DNA from: Heracleum sosnowskyi
Taxonomy: Eukaryota; Streptophyta; Magnoliopsida; Apiales; Apiaceae
Length of the DNA stretch: 64,000 bases
Assembly: GCA_030848705.1 (NCBI GenBank)
Contig: JAUIZM010000013.1
Coordinates: 2,170,001-2,234,000, forward strand
Reading direction: 5' to 3'
Below the pieces are notes generated by a model that saw only the letters and a program-made list of their open reading frames with translations, was not told the DNA's origin and searched no databases. Made by a program: the position numbers and the translations under genes. Below, one piece after another: positions 23,330 to 32,439 of the stretch; the stretch's first letter is position 1, and each line of letters opens with the position of its first letter.

Positions 23330-24061
23330 TGATATGGGTTAAAAATAATCCTAAAGACATAATTAATATTGCATTAATTAAACCTAGTTGGTCCATAAAT
23401 AAGGCCCATTAATAAGGCCCGAAACTCTAATTAATTAAATATTAATTTCATAATTAATATTTGGGCTAGAAGTACAACTTGTATTAGGAGACGTCCAATA
23501 CATGCTTGTTCTAATACAAGTGGGCTTGTTTCAATACAAGTCCATTATGATATGGAAACAACTCCTACAAGGAAGGATCTAGAATTTATCTTTATCCACC
23601 GTTAAGGATAAGACTTATCCTTTAAGAAAGTCAATACTTATCCACCATCAAGGATAAGACTTATCCTTCAAAGAAATCAATACTTATCCATTAGGCTTTT
23701 AAACGCCTATATAAAGGGTCTGACCCCTCATCTCAGAACTACGTTTTGGACACAGCTCCATACGCCATCTACAACATTTTGGACACAGCTCCATACGTCA
23801 TCTACAACGTTTTAGACTTCATCCTCGAATAAGGAAATACAAGTCACTACGTCCTTGGTGTGCCCCTGCCACCATAGCCCCGAGGGCAACACCAAGAACT
23901 ACGTTTTTATTGGCTTGATTCTCTAAATACTAGAGATACGTAGGCATCTTGTTAGGACCGAGTTAGTCCCCGACAACAAGAGCAGCCATTAAAGCTTGAA
24001 GCTCCCAAATCCTAGCAATAAATATATGTATTAAATACACTGTAGATTTTATTCCATAACA
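23330..24061 (+). repeat. Complete Tat LTR (right arm)
   Basis: It is 732 bp, from TGATATGGG to CCATAACA. A TATATAAAG box lies at 23708-23716. U3 holds two copies of a ~51-bp unit with the palindrome AGGATAAGACTTATCCT (23605-23695). Two copies of a 36-bp unit, TTTTGGACACAGCTCCATAC, lie at 23745-23815. Its U5 end resembles but does not equal the 36-bp remnant at 7245/20111, so the two arms derive from related, not identical, Tat copies. Confidence 0.85.
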
Positions 24062-24066
24062 GTATG

Positions 24067-25118
24067 AAACCCTAGCTCAATTCTTACTGGAAAGTGGATT
24101 CAAAAGAGGTACTATTGATAAAACTCTATTTTATTTGAATCATGGTAAGGATTTACTTTTAGTTCAGATTTATGTTGATGATATCATTTTTGGGTCAACA
24201 AACAATAAGCTGTGTGAAAAGTTTTCTAAGCTTATGCATTCAAGATATCAAATGAGCATAATGGGAGAAATGAGTTACTTTTTTGGTCTTCAAGTTAAAC
24301 AGACTGATGATGGTATTTTTATCAATCAGTCAAATTATACAAGGAATTTATTGAAAAGGTTTAACATGCAAGATTGTGCTAATGCAAGTACTCCTATTGC
24401 TACAGCTACCAAACTTGATCCTGATCAAGGTGCTGAGGTAGATGTAACTCACTACAGAGGGATGATTGGCTCTTTATTGTATCTCACTGCAAGTAGACCA
24501 TATATCATGTTTGCAACTTGTCCGTGTACAAGATTTCAAGCAAAACCTAGGGAACCTCATCTGATTGCAGTCAAAAGAATTTTCAGATATCTCAAAGGCA
24601 CTCCTTCACTTGGCCTTTGGTATGCAAAGGAATCAGATTTTGGGTTGTGTGGTTATTCAGATGCTGATTTTGCAGGATGCAAGATAGACAGGAAAAGTAC
24701 TTCAGGAAGTTGTCAGTTTTTGGGTGGTAGACTAGTTTCATGGTTTAGTAAAAAGCAAAAGTCTATCTCTACTTCAACTGCAGAAGCTGAGTAAATTGCT
24801 GCAGGAAGTTGTTGTGCTCGGATAATCTGGATGAGAAATCAGTTGTTAGATTATGGCCTGTCATACTCCAAGATCCCTATTTATTGTGATAACCAAAGTG
24901 CTATTGCAATGACAGGAAATCCAGTTCAACATTCTCTTACTAAACACATCGGTATTAGATATCACTTCATAAGAGAAAAGGTTCTGGAAGGAACAATTGA
25001 ACTTCACTTTGTTCCTACTGATCAACAACTAGCTGATATATTCACCAAGCCACTGCCTGAAGCTACTTTCAACAAGTTGGTGAATGAACTTGGAATGATG
25101 AACTTTGAGAATTTCTGA
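24067..25118 (+). pseudogene. pol: Copia pol, second part: C-terminal reverse transcriptase and RNase H
   Basis: This resumes exactly where the first part stops. The interrupted codon is G at 7244 plus AA at 24067, and the frame continues through LLVQIYVDDIIFGS (RT catalytic YVDD near 24169) into RNase H. RNase H residues visible include GYSDADFAGC (about 24652), the acidic STAEAE, YCDNQSAIAM (about 24881), TKHIGIRYHF and ADIFTKPLP near the end. TAA at 24792 replaces the usual aromatic codon after AEAE. The natural stop follows NFENF at 25118. Confidence 0.9.
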
Positions 25119-25613
25119 GGAAAGCTACAGAGAGGAAATCCTGATGATTATCAAATCCTGATGGTCATTCTGCAAGGTATGTAATTTTGATCAAATCCTG
25201 ATAGGACACAATCCTGACAGGAAGTCAACTGGTCAATCCTGATGTACAGGTCAGTATTTCATTGCTTAATTTGTGCCTGATTTTTCGTCAATTACTGATG
25301 AGAAACGTTTGAGTTTTAGTTGGACAACTGTATGTGCACGTATGTCACACTGATAGATATATACATATAGATACACATAAAAAGCGGTGCAGTTATGTTT
25401 AATTACGTACGTAATTTGTCCACTAATCATTTATGCACTAATCACAGCATGCCACCTATCACTGAGAGTAATATTTTGTTTTAACAAAATAAATTTGATT
25501 TTCCAAATTACAGTTTACTCTCTTATCATCAGTTTTTCATCTTCTTTCTCTCTCTCTGTGCTCAAGAACCCTAATTTCTAAATCTCAATTCTCAAGTTTT
25601 TTATACTGTTTTA
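25119..25613 (+). other. Copia spacer between pol and the extra frame
   Basis: This stretch is non-coding. Positions 25137-25250 hold five AATCCTGA words (for example near 25138, 25156, 25195, 25210 and 25232), the same motif that occurs in the coding parts. The 3' part (25540-25600) is pyrimidine-rich before the ATG of the next frame and could contain a splice acceptor for a subgenomic mRNA. That last point is inference. Confidence 0.5.
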
Positions 25614-28600
25614 ATGGCGTCTTCATCATTCATGAACAAGCAGACAATAATTAGTGGTGTTACTTTTGCCACTAATAATTTTGTAGCCGTTCTATCTCAT
25701 CAGGATTTGCCCTCTGAGTTCCACATAATCCAAGATTTTCTTACTTCAAGCCCATTGAAGTATGCTCTAACAGAACCTGCGAGTGTTTCTGTTAAGTCTG
25801 TGATGCAGGTATAGAACACAGCTGTTTTTGGCAAAGGGCCAACTGGTAATGTATTGATGCAGTTTGAATTCAATGGTGTTACTCATCATGTCACTCCTGC
25901 TGTTATAGAAGAGGCACTGCATTTGCCAATTCTGGGTGACAAAGTTCCTGATACTGTTACAGACTCTACAATTTTTGAGTTTGTCACAAAGTTAGGTTAC
26001 AATGGTGAGGTCAAGAGGTATGGAAGCCTCTTCAGGACAAAGCTTAAAAGGGAGTGGAATTTCTTCTTTGACACAATCAACAGATGCTTCCTAAATAAGA
26101 CATCGAATTTTGATGCTCTGCCATCAGGATCTCTAAAGATTGGGTACTCTCTTATCTACTCTCAAGTTTTTGATTATGGCACATTTGTTTTGAAAGCTTT
26201 AAGTGATAGAAAAGCAGATAAGTTAGGATATGTCTGTTTTATTAGATTTTTCCAATTAATATTCTGTCACTTATGTCCTAATGTTGTCTTCGAAGAAGAT
26301 GTGATTCTACCAATTTGTAGAATTACAGAAAATAATTTGAAGTCCTTAGTCAACAGTGATAAGGCAAATGGTTTCACAGGCAATGCCTATATTCCTGATG
26401 AGGTCAGGCTTTTCTTGAAAGAGAAAATGCCTACTCAATATGGACCAGTTTCTGATGCTATGGGGCAAGGTCAATCACACCTTGTTCCTGACACAAGCAT
26501 AAAACCCAAACAGTCTAAACAATCAACTGCCACCTCTAATGTCTCTCAAAAGACTTTAGTTGTAAAATCAAAGAAATCAGCTAGATCTGATGTGTCTGGA
26601 AGACAATCAGGATCAAAGGATTTTTCTTCTACACCACTCACTCAAAAGAAGTTACAAGGGGGTGTACAAGGGGTCCTGGTGAAGAAGGCTGCCAAGGGTG
26701 TTGAGGTTGTTTCTGTGAAAAGTAAGTTAGTTCTAAGGGATGCTGATTCTGAAGATGATATGCCAATATCCTCTAAGTTGAAGATAAACAAGGAAGTTGC
26801 TGAAACTGCTATTGCAGCTGTGGCACCATCATCTAAGCCACAGAAGAAAAGGAAATTATCCAAGAGCAAGTATCATATTCCTTTAGAAAAGAAGCAGGAT
26901 ACTGATGGACATGATACTTCAATTCCTGATGAGCAGTCAAATCCTGATGCTCAAGCAAATCCTGACGTTGGTAATCCTGATGGTACTCCAAGTAAAGTTG
27001 TCTCTATTTCAGACTCTCCAGCCAAAGCCTCTCCAACAACAAGACATGTTGATATTTCATGGGAGAAGCTTGGTGCTGCTGCTTCCAATCTTGGGTTTAC
27101 ACATCCAATGAAGAAGAAGAGGAAGGCAGAAGAGAAGGTCTTCCAAAGACAAAAGAAACTGAAGGGATCAAGCCCACAAGAACCTGAACCTCAAAGTGGT
27201 TCAGCAACTATTGATGATCCAGCCACACAAGAACCACTCACTCAAAGTGTGAGTGAAGGCATAACTGAAGGAATGGTCACACAAGAACCATTTTCTCAAA
27301 GGGAGAATGCAGACATTCCCATTCCTGCTACACAAGAACCATCCTCTCAAAGTGAGGATGCAGACAAAACAGCTACAGTTTCTGGTGAAAGATTGGTCGA
27401 GGACACTGTCAATGAGGGAAGTCCACAAGAACCTTTAACTCAAAGTGTTAAAGTAGCTTCTGAACTTCAGGCTCCACAAGAACCATTGGTAGTAAATACT
27501 GATGCATGCCAATCAAATCCTGACGGTGTTGCTCCTGATGCTAGTGGTGTTCCTGATGCTGAGCCAATCCTGATACAACCACTTAGCTCAAGACCAATGA
27601 CAGATTCTATCACAGCATCACATGACAAACTTAAAGGTATTGATATTCCTGATGTTACTCATGATTCTGATGCTGATGATAGTGATGATGATAATAACGA
27701 AGAGAAGGATCATCTTGCCACAACTCTTAAATCTAGTCTTGGAACCAACTTTGGTTCTTCAAGCACATTCATGACTGGCAAGGCTACTACAGGAAAGGAT
27801 CTTAGACAAGACTTTTCTGGTCCTTCTGAGATTGATCCTACTGAGCAACTGAGATTGTATCAATGGAACAATGAATGGTATAGATATGATGAATCTGTCA
27901 GCTATCCATATGCTTTAGATCATGCTTATTATGTTGCTAAGTTGATTGAGAATGAAGATATGAAGAATCATTTGAAGGCTACTACTCTTTTATCCAAAAG
28001 CCTCAAGCATGAAATTGATTCTGTCAAATAAACAACTGAAAAAGTGAGGACTGCTATTTCTCAGAACTTTACAAAGGTGCCTACTGCTCTTCAACTCAGG
28101 GTCGTAGAATCCCAAGTTAAGTCAATCATTAATGAATAGTCTTCCATCAACAGCAGAATTGATTCTATTGATTCTAAGGTAACTGATATACAAACTTCTC
28201 TTGCCTTGATTTTAAATCTCTTAAATCCTGATGTCAAAAAGGGGGAGAAGGTAATTCAGACAAAATGTACACCTGATCTAGTATTGAGAAAGGACAATGA
28301 TGATGATCATACTGGAAATGATGGTGATGATATGGTATTACAAGGAGAAACCTCTGATGCTGCTATGATGAAGTCTACAATTCAAACTTCTCAAAGTCAA
28401 ACAACGCAGTCAACTCATGTTTCTGATTCTGGAGTTAAGACAGTAAGGACATTGGTGAAATCTCAGATCCTGACGGAAGAGCAAATCCTGACAGGTGATC
28501 AAATCCTGATAGCTGATCAAATCCTGACGCCTGGTCATGGACATACACTCTCTACAATTCCTGAAGGTGATGAAGATGTTCTAATTGCAAATCCTGAAGA

Positions 28601-30170
28601 TGCTGCTAACTTATTCCAGAAGTTCAAAACAAGAAATGGTAATGTTGTTACTCTCTATCACACTGATAAGAGAGTTCAACAGTTATTTGCAAGGAAGGCA
28701 CTTTCTACTTCCAGTGAAGAATATCATGATCTCTCACATGAAGAATTTCTAAATCAACATAGAGAAATGATGAAGAGTTTTAAGAATCCTGCTCCTGCTA
28801 GAGGTAGAGGAGGCAGAGGTAGAAGATGTGCAAGAAGAAGTGCAAATAGGGGAAGAAGCTCATCAATTCAAAATATGCCTAGACAGACAAGGTCTAGAAG
28901 TCTAAGAATAGAAGAAATTCCTGAGCCTACTCAAATTCTAGTAGTTCCTGACAGGTCTACTTTTGGTGATGATGGAATTATTGAAGAAGTACCTGAATTG
29001 AGAAGAAGATCAAGACAATCAACACTCATCAGTAATACAACTCAAATTCCAGATTCTAATCCTGATATTGTTCCTGACACTGTTCAAGATCCTGATGAAT
29101 CTGAAATTCTACAAGAGGTTGATTTGTTAATCTTATCTACTGTGGTTGATTCTCACAATAGTGAAGTTGATGAAGAAGAAGCAAGAAGAAGAAAGATAAC
29201 AAGAACAACAAATAGAGATTTCAATCTCTATGTACAAAGGCTTAAACTCTCAAATAGAAGGTTGTGGAGAAATTCAAGCAGACAAGAACCTCAGTTGGAA
29301 AGAAGTTATGTTTTTGAGAAAGAACAAGACAAGAAGTGGAAACACATTGACACACTTAGGTGTGATAGACCTATCAACTTTCAGTCTGGTGGAGTTATAA
29401 CAAGTGCTTCCAGTGTTGCTAATTTTTCTGATTCATATAGATCAAAAGCACTCTGGTTACAGATGTTCTCAAATCTTAGGCAAATGACAAACAACTCAAG
29501 AGGAGGTATTGGACACATGGATGCTGAATTTCTGAATATACCACATGTTGATCCTCATGCCTTGACCAAAATTGGAGGTATTTTAACTTCTGAACACCTG
29601 AACAATTTATTAGCTGTTGATATAGTTATAGATTGTCATGATGGTACTGAAAAGAAAGAGAAGCTTTTGTACTTTATGAAAGATGGTAGTGTGAAGATTC
29701 TATCCATTCAAGATTTATTAGTGAAGACTACAAAGGAACTGAAATATGTTCATTATCTGCTAAAATGGAAGAATGAAGTGTGCAAGGTATGGAGTGATAT
29801 GATTTTGTCAACAATTAGAAGAAGACTGGATGGAGGTAGAAATTTCAATGGTGATTATACTCCCATGTACTTAAATCTGAGAGGTCAAGATGTGGAAATG
29901 CAAAGGGGCACTGCTGTTAAAGAAATGACCTTTGGCATGACTCAGCTTACTCTTAATCCTGATGGGAAGGAAATTGCTTATCTTTTGCTTGAAGAGCACA
30001 GTCTACAAAGAAGCTCTATACAGAATCTCAGAGCAGCTATCTTTCAGATAAATGAGGAAGTTGAAGAACTCAATGATCTTAAAGAAAGATTAATTCAAAT
30101 TCTTGAAGACAAAGAAGAAAGACTACTGTCAAACTTCTTGAAGATGAATTTATTCTATCAAAGAATCTGA
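25614..30170 (+). pseudogene. Additional 3' frame of the Copia element (about 1518 codons, three in-frame stops)
   Basis: One frame runs from ATG 25614 to the stop ending at 30170, broken only by TAG 25812, TAA 28029 and TAG 28137. Residues 1 to about 210 form a conserved-looking globular part (ALTEPASVSV, THHVTPAVIEEALHLP, LFNI-like FFDTINRCFL) that I recognise as the type of extra protein found after pol in asterid Copia elements; its function is not established. Then come basic and Ser-rich stretches, an NPD cluster (residues about 441-460), an NLS-like KKKRKAEEKVFQRQKKLK (about 500), six TQEP-type repeats (about 520-625), QILT repeats (about 952-974), an RGRGGRGRR nucleic-acid-binding type patch (about 1062) and a charged helical C-terminus. 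I see no signal peptide or clear membrane anchor, so an envelope role is not supported. Confidence 0.75.
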
Positions 30171-30262
30171 ACAGATAAGTTGTTATTGTAAATACTTGTA
30201 CATTTTGTAAATAAGTTTTTGACATCATTGAATCTAGGAATCTATACTTTATTTTACAAAGT

Positions 30263-30279
30263 ATGAGATTGAGGGAGAT
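30263..30279 (+). other. Polypurine tract of the Copia element
   Basis: The purine-rich run TGAGATTGAGGGAGAT lies directly before the TGTTAG start of the 3' LTR. It is the expected primer site for plus-strand DNA synthesis. Confidence 0.75.
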
Positions 30280-30806
30280 TGTTAGATCAGGATTCAATGA
30301 TCGTCAGGATCTAGACTCAACTGATCAGGATTGTTGACGTCATCAGTATTGCATGGTCATCATTATTGCTCAAGCGTCAGTATCAGGATTGTCATCAGGA
30401 TGTATATCATGACTGTGATCAGGATTGATCATCAGGACTGGAAGCTGATCAGGATTTCTATTTCGAGTTGGTTTATGAGTCTAGTTAAATAAGGAAGTTT
30501 ATTTTGTCGGTTCCTAGTTTATAGGAATGCAGCTGTCAATTTAGGATATGTTTCAATCTCTGTAATTGATTAGGACTTATCTTGTAATTGATAGAGAAGT
30601 TGTGTAGTATATAAACACAGTTTAGGTTTCGATTTAGATTGAACACATACACGAGTATTTCTGTAACCTAGAAGCTCTCAAGAACATCAGAATTTCTTGA
30701 GAGAGTTTGTAACAGATTTATATCAGATTTAATAAAGCTGTTATTATTCTTTCATATTTGTGATACATAATTTATTAAGTCGAGAATCTTATACAATTGT
30801 ATTTCA
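30280..30806 (+). repeat. 3' LTR of the outer Copia element, probably 3'-truncated
   Basis: It matches the 5' LTR from TGTTAG to ATACAATTGTATT. Compared with the 5' copy it has a 17-bp insertion near 30437-30455 that adds two more ATCAGGA words. After about 30803 the sequence leaves the LTR (TCATTTTTAAAAAG). The final ~35 bp seen in the 5' LTR and any target duplication are missing. Confidence 0.8.
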
Positions 30807-31916
30807 TTTTTAAAAAGTAATGTGAAAATGTAAAATATTAAAAAAGACAAAAAAATTAAATAATAAGTTAATAAGTTAGAGAGAAAGTACGTCGTTACTA
30901 ACATTCAACTTATTATCATATATAAGTTATAAGTTAATCAAAAAAGTAGAGTACATAAACACTTTCATAAGTTTTTACATGCTTATAAGTCAAAAGCTGA
31001 CTTAAAAAAGTGCAACCAAGCATGGCTCTACTATTTCCAACAGTTGCAACTTAATTTGCAACCTTGTTTACAACTAAAACCATACTTTTAATTTTTTTTT
31101 TTTAAAATTAGGATTTTTTGTAAATTTTTCCAACCTAAACTACTACTCCACGAAGGGTACGTCATCTTTGACCACCATCCAATCGATGATCTCTCATCTC
31201 TTACTCAGGCAGCTTCGTTTGCCTAAAATAAATGTTTAAATTGTAAACCACATAAGTACTTGTAAGAATTTAATTTTTTTGCATTACTTTGTGTCTTAAG
31301 TTACAACTAAAAACCACAATCCATGAAAACAAACATAAATCAAAATAATTCATAAACTACATTTTGAGTACATTTGAATAAACTTAAAAAATATAACTTA
31401 TAACTTAAAAGTAACTTTATCATATAGGTAAAAAATGAAATGTTTAAGCTTATATATGTACAAATAATATTCAATTTTTAATAATAAAAATAATATGATA
31501 TAAAATATAATTGTACCAACTAAAATTTTAATATTTCGTCTATAATAACGTAGTATAAATTATAATTATCTTATCCTTGTTGTCAGCCACATCAGCGAAT
31601 ACCGGTACAAGAACAGAATAAACTGAGAATAACACAAACTTCTCTAAAATAATAAATTTTCTTCGTCCGAGAAATATATCGAAATATCATTTCAGACGAG
31701 TTTGACGGTAATAAACAAAAGTCATGAAATTTAGGAGACATCAAAAATATGTATACTCTTGCAATGTGGCCCAGGCACAACATTTATCATTGGGCCCAAT
31801 AAGCTTATTACAACGAATTTGCTCAATAGGTGAAAACCTCTATTAGTTAAACTTTTGGCCCAAGAGACATGGTCTTCCCAACATCAAGTTAGCCCACTTA
31901 AGATGATAAATTATAC
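30807..31916. other. AT-rich spacer
   Basis: No gene is seen. Around 30990-31080 and 31290-31310 there are GTTGCAACTTA/AAGTTACAACTAAAA words in opposite orientation that may be the ends of a small decayed DNA transposon. I could not fix its boundaries. Confidence 0.4.
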
Positions 31917-32155
31917 TCATTCCAAAAAAGAATGATCCAATTCTTTTTGCACGCATTTCAATGAGTTCGATTAGAGTATTAATAAATAATATTTTTTTGA
32001 ATTTCTTGTTTTGTATAAAAATATTGCATTTATATTTTTATACAAATCGAAAAAATTTAAAAAATATTATTTACAAGTACGTCAACCGAGCGCATTGAAA
32101 TGCGTGAAAAAAAAAAATCAGAGATTCAAACAATTTGGGACGGATGGAGTAGTTT
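31917..32155. repeat. Foldback (Stowaway-like) MITE
   Basis: The arms are inverted: GCACGCATTTCAATGAG (31950) pairs with GCGCATTGAAATGCGTG (32089-32106), and AAATAATATTTTTTTGAATTT pairs with AAAAATTTAAAAAATATTATTT. The right end TTTGGGACGGATGGAGTAG is a degenerate Stowaway terminus, and the left end (ACTCATTCCAAAAAAG) is more decayed. Confidence 0.6.
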
Positions 32156-32300
32156 TATATATCATTTTTAAATTTTTTTTTTGAATAAAAATTTAATTTT
32201 AAATTTTTTATTAAATTTTAAAAAAAAAAAATTAGTTGAACAATTATACTATTTATTTATTCGATAACATTATAATTGAATTCATAATCAGTTGTAGACC

Positions 32301-32439
32301 ATGGGCCAAGGAAATCAAACAACCATGGGCCAAGGAACGCCGGAGGGATGAGCCGGCGACCGGAAAAAAGACGGCGACAAGAAATAAAGAAGTTCGAATC
32401 TCCGATGAGCCTGGTTGTGCTATTCTGATGCATAATAAG
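32301..32439 (+). pseudogene. RPT2: RPT2 (26S proteasome subunit 4) pseudogene, 5' exon with internal deletion
   Basis: ATGGGCCAAGGAA (MGQG, the conserved RPT2 N-myristoylation start) occurs twice, at 32301 and 32324. The following bases match the RPT2 N-terminal region (GDRK, GDKK, KKFE) but carry frame slips. The text then jumps to EPGCAILMHNKV, which in RPT2 lies about 110 residues further on, and ends at a plausible donor AATAAG/GTGAAT at 32439. The intervening coiled-coil/OB region is missing. Together with the 3' part (41026-43722) this looks like one decayed gene whose intron grew to about 8.6 kb. Confidence 0.6.

Larger units (their letters stand above)
7245..24061. mobile_element. 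Tat-lineage Ty3/Gypsy composite with inverted organisation
   Basis: The left arm (7245-21073, minus strand) reads: U5-like end and PBS at 20111/20110, gag, protease, RT, RNase H, second RNase H, integrase fragment, and 36 bp of LTR end at 7245. The right arm (21074-24061, plus strand) reads: second RNase H from its middle, integrase, 3' untranslated region, purine tract, complete LTR. A second 'archaeal-type' RNase H before integrase is diagnostic of the Tat (Ogre/Retand) group. The left terminus is TGTTGTGGAATAAA and the right is TTTATTCCATAACA, so both ends are U5-type LTR ends facing outward, instead of one U3 and one U5 end. One exact GTATG duplication flanks the unit. The Athila element sits inside at 8661-16518. 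Confidence 0.85.
2033..30806 (+). mobile_element. Outer Ty1/Copia LTR retrotransposon (Sirevirus-like), split by nested insertion
   Basis: Order on the plus strand: 5' LTR (2033), initiator-Met primer-binding site (2579), gag, protease, integrase, reverse transcriptase, RNase H, then a long additional frame (25614-30170), purine tract and 3' LTR (30280). Protease-integrase-RT order is the Copia order. Without the 16.8-kb nested insertion the element would be about 12 kb, large for Copia but typical of Sirevirus-like elements that carry an extra 3' frame. By eye the two LTRs differ at about 15 of 509 shared positions plus a 17-18 bp indel, so the insertion is not recent. No target duplication is visible: the 3' LTR seems to lack its last ~35 bp. 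All genes are broken, mostly by single in-frame stop codons, so it cannot now move on its own. Confidence 0.9.

Noticed and set aside
25614..30170. Envelope gene downstream of Copia pol
   Set aside because: No signal peptide, furin-like site or convincing membrane anchor; the visible features are NLS-like and RGG-type.
2541..30806. Alternative Copia LTR end at ATTCA (2541/30806)
   Set aside because: Would place the primer site 38 bp from the LTR and gives no target duplication; the TGTT...AACA end at 2576 with a truncated 3' LTR fits better, though it is not proven.
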